DNA from: Rhodococcus sp. KBS0724
GTDB taxonomy: Bacteria > Actinomycetota > Actinomycetes > Mycobacteriales > Mycobacteriaceae
DNA: 64,000 bases
NCBI RefSeq assembly: GCF_005938745.2
Contig: NZ_VCBX02000001.1
Coordinates: 248,001 to 312,000, forward strand
Reading direction: 5' to 3'
The notes under the pieces were generated by a model that saw only the letters and a list, made by a program, of their open reading frames with translations, made no database searches and was not told the origin of the DNA. The position numbers were made by a program, and so were the translations under genes. This document shows positions 29,652 to 39,495 of this stretch, piece after piece (the first letter of the stretch is position 1; every line of letters begins with the position of its first letter).

Positions 29652-30233
29652 CTAGAAACGGGGCAACAGTCCTTGCGCACGAAGTGTCTCGAGTGACGGT
29701 GCATCAGCATCTTTCGCGGACAGTTCGTAGGCCAGGGGTTGACCTGCCCGGTCGGTGGTGGGCCAGGCGATGTTCAGTTCCGGATCGAATGGGTTGAGAT
29801 CGCGGTCGAATTGTGGGGAGTACTCGATGCTGCAGAGATACATGACTGTTGATCCGTCTTCGAGGGACAGGATGGCGTGCCCCAGGCCTTCGGACAGGTA
29901 GACAGCTTTGCGGTCGATGTCGTCAATCAGGACGGAATCCCATTCGCCGAAGGTCGGGGATCCGACGCGCAGGTCGACGATGACGTCGAGGAATGCTCCT
30001 TTGACGCAGGTGACGTACTTGGCTTGCCCGGGAGGGGTGTCGGTGAAGTGGATTCCGCGCAGACTTCCTGCTGCGGATACCGAGCAATTAGCTTGCGCCA
30101 GTTCGAGGTTGCGGCCTGTTGCGGCGGTGAAGGCTGAGCTTTTGAACCATTCGAGGAAGACTCCGCGGTTGTCTCCGAATTGTCGGGGAGTGATTTCCCA
30201 GGCTCCGGCAATTTTCAGTTCACGGATGTCCAT
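29652..30233 (-). CDS. rmlC: RmlC, dTDP-4-dehydrorhamnose 3,5-epimerase
   Basis: 193 aa cupin. Family landmarks: DNRGVFLEWF, SLRGIHF (catalytic His), DVIVDLRVGSPTFGEW, LSEGLGHAILSL and YLCSIEYSPQFDRDLNPFDP. Third enzyme of dTDP-L-rhamnose synthesis; rhamnose is the linker sugar between peptidoglycan and galactan. It follows rmlA with one base between stop and start (TGACATG), indicating translational coupling. A longer in-frame upstream extension overlaps rmlA and is rejected. Confidence 0.95.
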   Translation of the reverse strand: MDIRELKIAGAWEITPRQFGDNRGVFLEWFKSSAFTAATGRNLELAQANCSVSAAGSLRGIHFTDTPPGQAKYVTCVKGAFLDVIVDLRVGSPTFGEWDSVLIDDIDRKAVYLSEGLGHAILSLEDGSTVMYLCSIEYSPQFDRDLNPFDPELNIAWPTTDRAGQPLAYELSAKDADAPSLETLRAQGLLPRF

Positions 30234-30234
30234 G

Positions 30235-31110
30235 TCACCATTCCTTGCCGTGTTCGAGTAGGGCGAGGAGGTAGTCGCCGTAGCCAGATTTTCCCAAAGT
30301 TTCTGCTTGGGAGCGCATTTGGTCGGAGGTGATGAATCCTTGCCTCCAGGCAACTTCTTCGGGCGAGCCGATTTTGAGGCCCTGGCGGTGTTCGATTGTT
30401 CGCACGTAGTTGGCGGCTTCGAGTAGGGAGTCCGAGGTTCCGGTATCGAGCCACGCGGTTCCGCGGGGGAGGATGTCCACTTGTAGGCGGCCGGCATCGA
30501 GGTAGTGACGGTTGACGTCGGATATTTCGAATTCGCCTCGGTCGGAGGGCTTCAGGTCTCGCGCGACGTCCACAACGTCGCTGTCGTAGAAGTACAGTCC
30601 GGGGATGGCGTAGTTCGATTTCGGAGATTCGGGCTTTTCTTCGATGGAGATAGCGCGTCCGGCGTCGTCGAACTCGATGACACCGTAGGCGGTGGGATCG
30701 GAGACCCAGTAGGCGAAGATCGCCCCTCCGTCGATGTCCGAGAATCGTTTCAGTTGAGTGCCCAGGCCGGGGCCGTAGAAGATGTTGTCGCCCAAGACAA
30801 GTGCAACGGAGTCGTTCCCGATGTGTTCGGCGCCGAGGACGAATGCTGTTGCGAGTCCGTTCGGTTCGTGCTGGATTGCGTAGGTCAGATTGACGCCGAA
30901 TTGGGAACCGTCACCGAGCAGTCGCCTGAACTGTTCGGCGTCGTGCGGTGTCGTGATGATGAGGATGTCGCGAATATTCGCCAGCATCAGTGTGGAAAGC
31001 GGGTAGTAGATCATCGGCTTGTCGTAGATCGGCAGCATCTGCTTGCTCACTCCGAGAGTGATCGGGTGCAGGCGAGAGCCTGTGCCGCCGGCCAGAATGA
31101 TTCCACGCAT
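30235..31110 (-). CDS. rmlA: RmlA, glucose-1-phosphate thymidylyltransferase
   Basis: 291 aa. Nucleotidyltransferase signature [16 protein letters not shown] with [17 protein letters not shown], then [10 protein letters not shown] and TAWLDTGT; length typical of RmlA. It makes dTDP-glucose from dTTP and glucose-1-phosphate, the first step to dTDP-rhamnose. The ATG at 31110 begins the conserved MRGIILAGG; upstream in-frame sequence runs into the rmlB promoter and is rejected. Operon with rmlC; divergent from rmlB. Confidence 0.96.
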   Translation of the reverse strand: MRGIILAGGTGSRLHPITLGVSKQMLPIYDKPMIYYPLSTLMLANIRDILIITTPHDAEQFRRLLGDGSQFGVNLTYAIQHEPNGLATAFVLGAEHIGNDSVALVLGDNIFYGPGLGTQLKRFSDIDGGAIFAYWVSDPTAYGVIEFDDAGRAISIEEKPESPKSNYAIPGLYFYDSDVVDVARDLKPSDRGEFEISDVNRHYLDAGRLQVDILPRGTAWLDTGTSDSLLEAANYVRTIEHRQGLKIGSPEEVAWRQGFITSDQMRSQAETLGKSGYGDYLLALLEHGKEW

Positions 31111-32236
<1,126 letters not shown>

Positions 32237-32240
32237 GATC

Positions 32241-33266
32241 TCAGGCTTTGCTGGGATCCGGCACTCGTGAATGTTCGTGAACAAGCGCGTTGCGAAGAAC
32301 CCGCGATCCGGACAGCGCAGCTACGACGCCCGCAAATACTTCACAGAGAGTGAAGAGCAGCCGCGACGCCAGGGCGAGGCCGAGCGCGACGCCGGCGTCC
32401 ATGAATGGTGACAGCGCTGCGACGATGACGGCCTCGCGGACGCCGATGCCGGAGGGCACCACGAATACCAGGACGCCTGCGCACATGCCGAGGGCGAGGG
32501 CACCGATGCATTGGACGAGCCCACGAATTTCGAAGCCTGCGGAACTGGATGCGAGTAGCCACAGTTGGATTCCGTAGAGCACCCAACTCACCGCGCACCA
32601 GCCCAATGCGAGGGCAATTTTGTGCATCGTGAGCGGTTTGTGGAGTGGCGTGCGGCGGAGCAGTTTCAGTGCGAGGTTCACCAGACGCGTGAGCACCGGC
32701 GGGTACGCGCAGACGAGAGCGATCGGGACCAGGATGATCACGCCGACCGCGGCTACCGTGCTGACCTCAAACAGGGCAGGTAGGCCGAAGAGTCCAACGA
32801 CCAATGCCGAAGTTGTACTCAAACCCACCGTGACCAGCACTGCGACGAAGCCCGCTGCCCGAGATACACCGGCGCGCCTGACAAGTTCCGTTTGCAGAAC
32901 GAATGCCCAGACACTGCCGGGAAGGTACTTGCCGAGCTGGCCGACCAGATAAGCGCGCGCGGCGTCGAATGCCGGGATCGGTTGTTCGAGGGCGCCGAGT
33001 GCGTGTTGCCAGGCCCGCACTGCGGCACCCATACCGAGGAAGATGAACAGCGACGACGCAGCGAGCGTCCACCAGTTCAGCTCGGTGATGGTGTTCTTGA
33101 CTTCGGCCCATTGGGACTTCACCGCGAAGATGATCGCGACGACGATCGCGAGGGTGACGAGAACCTTGAACCCGTTGATGAGAAGACCGCGCAGAGCGTT
33201 CGGTTGTGCAGCCGGTTCGACCGTCTGTTCGGATTCGGGTTGTTCGGATTCGGGAGAAGTACTCAC
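32241..33266 (-). CDS. Lysylphosphatidylglycerol synthase TM-region/UPF0104-family membrane protein
   Basis: 341 aa, about eight membrane segments in the LPG_synthase_TM pattern (GAAVRAWQHALG; LGKYLPGSVWAFVLQ; VVPSGIGVREAVIVAAL). Stand-alone members are flippase-like proteins often found among glycan or lipid biosynthesis genes. It sits between rmlB and an LpxA-like cassette, so moving a lipid-linked sugar is plausible but unproven. GTG at 33266 chosen because the hydrophilic Ser/Glu N-terminus starts there; no strong ribosome site. Confidence 0.75.
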   Translation of the reverse strand: MSTSPESEQPESEQTVEPAAQPNALRGLLINGFKVLVTLAIVVAIIFAVKSQWAEVKNTITELNWWTLAASSLFIFLGMGAAVRAWQHALGALEQPIPAFDAARAYLVGQLGKYLPGSVWAFVLQTELVRRAGVSRAAGFVAVLVTVGLSTTSALVVGLFGLPALFEVSTVAAVGVIILVPIALVCAYPPVLTRLVNLALKLLRRTPLHKPLTMHKIALALGWCAVSWVLYGIQLWLLASSSAGFEIRGLVQCIGALALGMCAGVLVFVVPSGIGVREAVIVAALSPFMDAGVALGLALASRLLFTLCEVFAGVVAALSGSRVLRNALVHEHSRVPDPSKA

Positions 33267-33327
33267 GTGCCTGAAACTTCCCACCCGCTCGTCATTTCGC
33301 TGACGATACCAATCAGGATTCTCACAG

Positions 33328-34044
33328 CTAAACCACGAGTGGTTTGTCAGCCCGCTCGCGCCACCATGTGAATGTCCCGGAAAGTGAGTCGGGGATGGTC
33401 GGTGACGCACCGAAGCTTGCGGCAGCGTAGATCGCTGCGACTGCGTCGATGTCTTCTTCGGAGATACCCGAGCGACTCATACCGATCCGGTTGACGCCGT
33501 GCAGGGACACCGGATTGCCGAAGGCTTTGGCGAAAGGGGGAACGTCTTTGACCACCACTGTTCCCATGCCGATCATGGACCCGGATCCGATGACGCGTCG
33601 CTGGTGGGCAACGGTGTGCATCCCCAGATTGACGCCGTCGCCGACGCTGACATGCCCGGCGAGCGTCGTTCCGGATGACACAACGCACCGGTCGCCGATC
33701 TGGACGTCGTGTTCGATGCCGACGCGGTTCATCACGAAGCAGTCTTCGCCGATTTCGGTGCGTCGTTCGCTGCCTTGGTGAACGGTGGTGAGTTCACGGA
33801 TTGTGGTTCGGGCGCCGATTCGGATTCCGAGGCCCGCACTCTCGGACCACGATGTGGGATGGACTGCGCCGAGGATCTCGGGTGGTGCCCCTAGCACTGT
33901 TCCCGCGCCGATCCAGCAGTCGTCGCCGATCTCGAGTGGGCCGGTCAGGACGGCGTTCGGTCCGATCGTCACACCGGTGCCGATCTGTACTTCGGCGCCG
34001 ACCAGGGCGGTGGGATGGATATGGCAGTCAGGTCGTGAAGACAT
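33328..34044 (-). CDS. LpxA-like left-handed beta-helix acyltransferase
   Basis: 238 aa. Hexapeptide repeats run from IHPTALVGAEVQIG to ~165. It resembles E. coli LpxA at diagnostic segments: IRELTTVHQGS, NRVGIEHDVQIGD (His112, matching catalytic His125), TTLAGHVSVGDG (His131) and MHTVAHQRRVIG (His147), and GVNRIGMSRSGIS. The LpxA C-terminal helical domain is shortened (238 versus ~262 aa). LpxA transfers acyl chains from ACP to the 3-position of UDP-GlcNAc or UDP-GlcNAc3N. Here it is divergent from GnnB-like and GnnA-like genes, a combination that would give a 3-N-acyl sugar nucleotide. Whether the donor is acyl-ACP or acetyl-CoA cannot be told. Confidence 0.75.
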   Translation of the reverse strand: MSSRPDCHIHPTALVGAEVQIGTGVTIGPNAVLTGPLEIGDDCWIGAGTVLGAPPEILGAVHPTSWSESAGLGIRIGARTTIRELTTVHQGSERRTEIGEDCFVMNRVGIEHDVQIGDRCVVSSGTTLAGHVSVGDGVNLGMHTVAHQRRVIGSGSMIGMGTVVVKDVPPFAKAFGNPVSLHGVNRIGMSRSGISEEDIDAVAAIYAAASFGASPTIPDSLSGTFTWWRERADKPLVV

Positions 34045-34063
34045 GCGGGTTCCGGAATCCTCT

Positions 34064-34095
34064 CGAAGTATCGAATTGCGTTTCGATACGCTTCG
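34064..34095. promoter_or_regulatory. Inverted repeat in the divergent acyltransferase/aminotransferase promoter
   Basis: GTATCGAA (34068-34075) and TTCGATAC (34082-34089) form a perfect 8-bp dyad with a 6-nt spacer, extended outward by CGAA (34064-34067) and TTCG (34092-34095) after a 2-nt offset. It sits centrally in the 110-bp gap between the two divergent genes, the expected place for a shared operator. Confidence 0.55.
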
Positions 34096-34154
34096 TTGGT
34101 TGTCGGGGTATTTCGTTCCGACGACAGTCGGATGAATCTATCGGAGGTAACTCA

Positions 34155-35255
34155 GTGATCGCGATATCCAGCATCTCGTTCGGGGAAGAAGTCGAGCGCG
34201 AGGTGCTGGACACTCTGCGATCGGGGATCGTCGCGCAGGGGCCCAAGGTCAAGCGGCTCGAGGACGAGTTCGCGGCTCTCGTCGGCACTCGTCATGCGGT
34301 GGCGGTGAACAATGGCACTACGGCGCTGATCGCGGCACTTCAGGTCCAGGATCTGCAACCCGGTGACGAGGTTCTGACCACACCGTTCACCTTTGTTGCC
34401 ACGTTGAACGCGATTCTCGAGGCGGGGGCAACGGCTAGGTTCGCCGATATTTCGGAGTCCGATTTCAATCTGGACTCCGCTGCCGCCGCGGCTCGAATCG
34501 GCGACCGCACGAAGGTCTTGATGCCTGTTCATCTCTACGGTCAGTCAGCCGACATGGGTGCGTTGATGCCGCTGGCGCAGACGCACGGCCTGACCGTCGT
34601 CGAGGATGCCGCTCAAGCGCACGGTGCGACTTTCGAGGGACGCGGCGCCGGCAGTTTCGGTTTGGGCTGCTTCTCGTTTTACGCGACGAAGAACCTCACG
34701 ACCGCCGAAGGCGGAATGATCACCACCGACGACGACGCGACAGCCGACCGACTTCGTGTCCTGCGTAACCAGGGCATGCGGGCGCGCTACCAGTACGAGA
34801 TGGTCGGCCAGAACTACCGGATGACCGATCTGCAGGCAAGCTTGGCGCTGCCGCAGATGGCGACGTACATGCAGCAGGTCGAGGCACGCCGACGCAACGC
34901 GGAAGCCTTGCGCGTCGGTTTGAAAGATGTCGACGGGCTGATCCTGCCGACCGAGCTGTCCGGTCGCGGACATGTCTGGCACCAGTTCACGTTGCTGTTG
35001 GCCGAGGATGCACCGATCACTCGCGACGAACTCAGCGAGCGTCTCGCCGCGAAGGACATCGGCAGCGGGATCTACTACCCGAAGGCCGTGTACGACTACG
35101 AGTGCTACCGCGACCATCCGCGGGTAGTCATCGAGGAGACGCCGGTTGCCACGTCGGTGGCGTCGCGGTGCCTGAGTATTCCGGTCCACGCGGCGTTGTC
35201 CGCCGGGGACGTCGATCAGATTATTGCCGCAGTACGCGGCGCTATGGAGGCCTGA
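34155..35255 (+). CDS. DegT/DnrJ/EryC1 (GnnB-like) sugar aminotransferase
   Basis: 366 aa PLP-dependent aminotransferase of the sugar-nucleotide family. PLP lysine is Lys179 in SFYATKNLTTAEGG; other family signatures are NNGTTALIAAL, TTPFTFVATLNAI, VEDAAQAHGA and NYRMTDLQASL. GTG start with an ideal ribosome site (GGAGG, 8 nt upstream). It aminates a keto-sugar nucleotide. The Gfo/Idh oxidoreductase 2 bp downstream could supply the 3-keto substrate, as GnnA does for GnnB in UDP-GlcNAc3N synthesis. Alternative: a dTDP-3-amino-deoxysugar aminotransferase, less favoured because no ketoisomerase is adjacent. Confidence 0.82.
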   Translation: MIAISSISFGEEVEREVLDTLRSGIVAQGPKVKRLEDEFAALVGTRHAVAVNNGTTALIAALQVQDLQPGDEVLTTPFTFVATLNAILEAGATARFADISESDFNLDSAAAAARIGDRTKVLMPVHLYGQSADMGALMPLAQTHGLTVVEDAAQAHGATFEGRGAGSFGLGCFSFYATKNLTTAEGGMITTDDDATADRLRVLRNQGMRARYQYEMVGQNYRMTDLQASLALPQMATYMQQVEARRRNAEALRVGLKDVDGLILPTELSGRGHVWHQFTLLLAEDAPITRDELSERLAAKDIGSGIYYPKAVYDYECYRDHPRVVIEETPVATSVASRCLSIPVHAALSAGDVDQIIAAVRGAMEA

Positions 35256-35257
35256 AG

Positions 35258-36256
35258 ATGACTGCGAGCCTGAATACGACTGCAAGCAAGCCCCGTATCG
35301 CCCTTGTCGGCTCCGGCCAGATGGGTTCGCTGCATGCGCGTGTCATCGCGCAGTCGGCCTTGTGCGAGTTGGAGTTGCTGATCGAGCCACGCGAGGAGCA
35401 GGGTAAAGCTGTTGCTGAGCGCTTCGATACGCGCTGGGCTGCGGATTTCGACACGCTGGACGGCATCGACGCCGTGGTGATCGCCGCTGCTACACCGGCC
35501 CACTACGAGTTGGCCGGACGGGTTCTCGATCTGGGCAAGCCTGTTCTGGTGGAGAAGCCGTTGGCCGCGACGTACGAGCAGAGCGTCGACCTGGTCGATC
35601 GTTCACGCGCGTCCGGTGTTCCGCTGATGTGTGGTCTCCTCGAACGTTTCAATCCAGCTGTTCGCACTGCTCGTGAGTTCTCCGGCGACGTTTGGCAGGT
35701 TAACGGTATTCGTCACTCTCCGTTCGTTTCTCGCATCCCGACGGGCGTCGCGACGGACCTGTTGATTCACGACGTCGACTTGGCTATCGGATTTGCCGGA
35801 TCGGAGCCGAGTTTGGCGAAAGGCGAGTTCGGCTACTTCCATCCGACTTCCGTGCAGAACCGGTCGGAAGATTGCGCCGACGCGGTTCTGCGTTTCGGTT
35901 CGGGTGCGGTAGCGACGATTTCGGCCAGCCGGATCAGCCAGCGCAAGATCCGTCAACTGTCGTTGCTCGAGGCTGACCGACTCATCGAGATCGACCTGCT
36001 TCGCCGCGGCATCACGATTTACCGGCACATTGACGACAGCATGCCCGCCGATCGGGACGGCTACCAGCAGCAGACGGTTATCGAGATTCCGACGATCCGC
36101 TACAGCGACGAGCCGTTGGCAGCGCAGCTGACGCATTTCCTCGGATTGGTGCAGGGAACAGGTGACGCGGACGGTGAGCGGGCGTCGATCCTGCCCGCTC
36201 ACCGCGCGGTTCACGAGGTCACGGAATCTGCAGTCGCTGCGACGCTTTCTTCCTGA
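35258..36256 (+). CDS. Gfo/Idh/MocA-family (GnnA-like) sugar-nucleotide oxidoreductase
   Basis: 332 aa. N-terminal Rossmann domain (ALVGSGQMGSLHARV), the family EKP motif with Lys100 (GKPVLVEKPLA), and the C-terminal alpha/beta domain (DLLIHDVDLAIGF). It would oxidise a sugar-nucleotide hydroxyl with NAD. The ATG lies 2 bp after the aminotransferase stop with GGAGG inside that gene's end, so the pair is coupled. In UDP-GlcNAc3N formation the equivalent GnnA oxidises C3 of UDP-GlcNAc; the same role here is inferred. The 3' end overlaps the convergent membrane-protein gene by 46 bp. Confidence 0.82.
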   Translation: MTASLNTTASKPRIALVGSGQMGSLHARVIAQSALCELELLIEPREEQGKAVAERFDTRWAADFDTLDGIDAVVIAAATPAHYELAGRVLDLGKPVLVEKPLAATYEQSVDLVDRSRASGVPLMCGLLERFNPAVRTAREFSGDVWQVNGIRHSPFVSRIPTGVATDLLIHDVDLAIGFAGSEPSLAKGEFGYFHPTSVQNRSEDCADAVLRFGSGAVATISASRISQRKIRQLSLLEADRLIEIDLLRRGITIYRHIDDSMPADRDGYQQQTVIEIPTIRYSDEPLAAQLTHFLGLVQGTGDADGERASILPAHRAVHEVTESAVAATLSS

Positions 36257-38439
36257 TCACTGCGGCCTTCTTGATCCTTACGGCGCGCTCGGAACGCCCA
36301 GGCGCCCTGGGACAAGGCGACGAGTAGTCCGACGCCGGCGATACCCCATCCGAATGTGCTTCCTGGCGGGCTGAATTCGATGGTGAGTATCGATCCGTCG
36401 TCGGCGCTCGGCGGTACATCGACCTGCAGCAAGCCGCCGGGGCTGGCCTTCGTTTCTACGGACTGTCCGTCCACTGTTGCGGTCCAGCCGGGCCAGGCGA
36501 GCAGTGCGAAGGTGAGGGTGCCGGATCCGGTGTACTCGACGGTTTCCCGAGTGTCCGTTGCGGCGGCATCGCTACGGACGTCGAGCCCCGGTGTGGTTGC
36601 GGAAACCCGGCCGTCTGGCCACTGATGTTCGGTGGTGCGTCGACCGACAGTGACGACGCGATCAGGCGAAACGGACCAGTCGCTCTCGGGAAGTGCGTCG
36701 AGAGCGCGTTTTCCACCGTATGGTCCGGAATTCTGAACGACGACGGTATCGACGCGCATCGCGTCGAGCCAGGACACACCGGTGCCCGGTGATTCGGCGA
36801 GTAGTCGATCGACTGCGTCGGGACACTGCACGCCGCCGTAGTAGTTCAGGCACAGGGCTTGAACGAAGTCGTTGTAGCTGATTCCCGCGTAGCTGTTGAC
36901 GGCGTCGACACCCGCAGGCTGCCAGGCGTTTCCGAACAGCAGATCGCCCCACTGCCCGGTTTGGTTGTCGGGCGGAATGTTGATGGGATCTGCGATCGCG
37001 AAAGTGGTTCCTTGGTATCGGTCTTCGAATTTCGATTCCAGGAAGGCGATCTGCCGCGGGAACTTCCACGGTGTGACGTTGTAGTTTCCGGTGAACCAGA
37101 AGTTTGTCTGGGCGCTGAGCACCACGACGATTCCGGCCGCGAGTGCGCCAACCAGGTATCGGGGTTTCCGGTAGGCCACGACCAGTGCGATAGCCGTCAG
37201 GACCACGGTGATGACAAGCGACGCAGCGTGAATGCCGATGTCTTCGGGCACATTCGACCACGCGAGATAGAACTGGAGTGCCAGCAATCCGGCGGTGATG
37301 ATCGATCTCGCGCGGATTCGATCACGATGCAATCCCGCGGACAACGCGACCGCAGTGACGACAATGGCAGGCAACTGCCCGTATTCGAGAAGCCGTGCCG
37401 GCCAGCGGAACAGCCAGAGATTCGACGGGCCGAGAAGCAGCACCACGTAGATTCCGCCGAAGACGAAGAGCGAAACACTGTGACGCCCCAGCGCCTTGAG
37501 CGAGCTCCATCGAATCCACGGAGCAAGCGGGATGAGGAACCAGGCCAGGTAGACCAGGGGAATCGTCATCGCCGGGAGTGCAAACGCCGTGACGTACGGC
37601 TGGTTCGACGGACCGGAGAGGTTGAGCAGGTCGCCGAGATCGGGTCGTAGCGAGCCGTCGTTCGCGATTCCGGACTGCGTGCGCACGGACACGCCGGTGG
37701 TGAACAGAAGTGGCAGGTACACGATCAGCGACATCATGAGGATCGCTGCGCCGGTGATCAGAAGGGATTTGATACTGCCTGCCCGTTTGACCGCTATGCA
37801 TTCCGCGATGACGGCGATGTAGACGACAGCGACGCCCACCGCTCCGTATGGGTTGCCGGTGGTCATGGCGAGATAGCCGAAGGCGATCGGTACCAGCGGA
37901 TTCACGCGACCGAGTGCGCTGGCCCGCGTAGACCACCACACGTGGGGGATCCACGCGAAGGCGATCAGTCCGGATGCCCAGCTCGAGGCGTCGAAGTAGA
38001 GCGTGTAACCGGCGAACGGCATGGCAAATCCGGCGATGAAGGCCATCGACCGGTTGGCGCCGTACTGGCGAGCCACCAGGTAGACACCGATGGCGAGTAT
38101 CGCCATGAATTGCATTTTGACGAGGGTGATTCCGATGCCCAGGTTCGGAATGAGTGCGATGGCAACCGAATCCAGAAGGATCACGGGATTGTATGTCCCG
38201 TACAGGGCTTCGGCGGTGACGTTTCCACCGGCCCACAATTCGGGGATGAGCGTCGGCCACGATCCCGACAGAATTTTTTCGCCGATCGTGTGCCATCCGG
38301 GCGTGAAAGCTGCTGCACTGTCGTCCCAGTAGTAGAACCAGCGATTGGAGATCAGTGGGATCGCCGCGACGATCGACACCAGAGCGGCGAGCAGTATCGG
38401 CGGCACTACGCGTTGAGCGAGCGTCAAGTCAGATTTCAC
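36211..38439 (-). CDS. YfhO-like polytopic membrane protein, predicted GT-C glycosyltransferase
   Basis: 742 aa. About twelve membrane helices, then a C-terminal extracytoplasmic region (~510-700) and a last helix with a charged tail. The first outer loop holds YYWDDSAAAFTPGW, an acidic pair where GT-C enzymes place catalytic Asp. The YfhO family includes proteins that glycosylate cell-wall polymers from polyprenyl-phosphate sugars. The GTG at 38439 starts just before the first helix; a much longer upstream in-frame extension covers the divergent GT2 gene and is rejected. The divergent GT2 neighbour could make its lipid-linked sugar donor. Confidence 0.65.
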   Translation of the reverse strand: MKSDLTLAQRVVPPILLAALVSIVAAIPLISNRWFYYWDDSAAAFTPGWHTIGEKILSGSWPTLIPELWAGGNVTAEALYGTYNPVILLDSVAIALIPNLGIGITLVKMQFMAILAIGVYLVARQYGANRSMAFIAGFAMPFAGYTLYFDASSWASGLIAFAWIPHVWWSTRASALGRVNPLVPIAFGYLAMTTGNPYGAVGVAVVYIAVIAECIAVKRAGSIKSLLITGAAILMMSLIVYLPLLFTTGVSVRTQSGIANDGSLRPDLGDLLNLSGPSNQPYVTAFALPAMTIPLVYLAWFLIPLAPWIRWSSLKALGRHSVSLFVFGGIYVVLLLGPSNLWLFRWPARLLEYGQLPAIVVTAVALSAGLHRDRIRARSIITAGLLALQFYLAWSNVPEDIGIHAASLVITVVLTAIALVVAYRKPRYLVGALAAGIVVVLSAQTNFWFTGNYNVTPWKFPRQIAFLESKFEDRYQGTTFAIADPINIPPDNQTGQWGDLLFGNAWQPAGVDAVNSYAGISYNDFVQALCLNYYGGVQCPDAVDRLLAESPGTGVSWLDAMRVDTVVVQNSGPYGGKRALDALPESDWSVSPDRVVTVGRRTTEHQWPDGRVSATTPGLDVRSDAAATDTRETVEYTGSGTLTFALLAWPGWTATVDGQSVETKASPGGLLQVDVPPSADDGSILTIEFSPPGSTFGWGIAGVGLLVALSQGAWAFRARRKDQEGRSDQEESVAATADSVTS

Positions 38440-38596
38440 GATGCGCTTTCGTCGTCGGGTCGATGGCTGTACTTCGGAGGCTGGGGCGTGCCCTGTCTCG
38501 CGGAGCCTGGGCCGTGCTCTGTCTTGGAGCCCATTTACCTGGAGCGTAGTATTCCGACGAGTTCGAACTGCAGTCGGGGAAGAAGGAGATCGGGAC

Positions 38597-39424
38597 GTGG
38601 CGACATCGCGGACGGAGCCCGTTCGTGGGGAATCAGCTACGCCGGAGCTTTCGGTCGTCATCCCCGCATACAACTCAGGTGAGGTACTGGAGTCGACGGT
38701 GCGACAGTTCGCCGAGTACTTCAGCACCAGCCCTACCAAGAGCGCCAGCACTACCAAAATCGCCAGCCCAGTCGAGATCATCGTCGTGGAGAACGGTTCC
38801 ACCGACAACACGGCGGACGTGTGTGCCTCGTTGTCGGAAGCCTGGTCGTGGCCAGGTGTGACGTTCCGTCCCATGAGCAGCGACAAAGGTATGGGTGCGG
38901 CACTGCGCGCGGGAATCATCGCGTCGCGGGGAGAGCGTGTGTTGCTCACCGCGGACGATTTGCCGTTCGGCTTCGGCGACATCGAAGGCGCGAATCGTGT
39001 GATGGCGGATTTGGGGTCTGTTCCTCCCGTGGTCATCGGTTCAAAGGCCCACGCGGATTCCGAGGTGCAGCGTGGTCTGCTGCGAGCGATCATGACCGGT
39101 GGTTTTGCCACTCTTCGGCGAGCCATCTTGGGTACCCGGACGGGTGATCCGCAGGGAACGTTTATCGTCGACGGCACTTTGGCGCGTCGGATCGCGCCCG
39201 CTTTGGCCGAGCGAGGTTTCCTGTTCACGACAGAACTGGACTACGCGCTCGAGTTGGCGGGCGTGCGACCAGTGGAGGTTCCCATTCGTCTCAGTGACGA
39301 TCACCTCGCGCATGCAAGCCGGATTTCGCCCAAGGACGTCGTTCAGATGGCAAACGGATTGTTGTCCCTGCGTCGGCGTAAGAAGGAACTCGCGGCAGTG
39401 GCCGGGACGGACTACAGCGGGTAG
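38597..39424 (+). CDS. Family-2 glycosyltransferase (polyprenyl-phosphate-sugar synthase-like)
   Basis: 275 aa GT-A enzyme: SVVIPAYNSGEVLEST, VENGSTDNT, DKGMGAALRAGI and acidic LLTADDLPFG near the DxD position. No C-terminal membrane segments. It resembles dolichyl/polyprenyl-phosphate-mannose synthases, which pair with GT-C transferases such as the divergent neighbour. GTG start with AAGGAGA ~9 nt upstream. An 18-bp in-frame duplication (38729-38764) lengthens the loop after the first strand. Confidence 0.8.
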   Translation: MATSRTEPVRGESATPELSVVIPAYNSGEVLESTVRQFAEYFSTSPTKSASTTKIASPVEIIVVENGSTDNTADVCASLSEAWSWPGVTFRPMSSDKGMGAALRAGIIASRGERVLLTADDLPFGFGDIEGANRVMADLGSVPPVVIGSKAHADSEVQRGLLRAIMTGGFATLRRAILGTRTGDPQGTFIVDGTLARRIAPALAERGFLFTTELDYALELAGVRPVEVPIRLSDDHLAHASRISPKDVVQMANGLLSLRRRKKELAAVAGTDYSG

Positions 39425-39495
39425 AGCTGTGATCTAGAGCAGCGCGGCCTGGTGCTCGCGGCATCGCCGAGTGGGTTCGCGATACCCTGCGGGGT

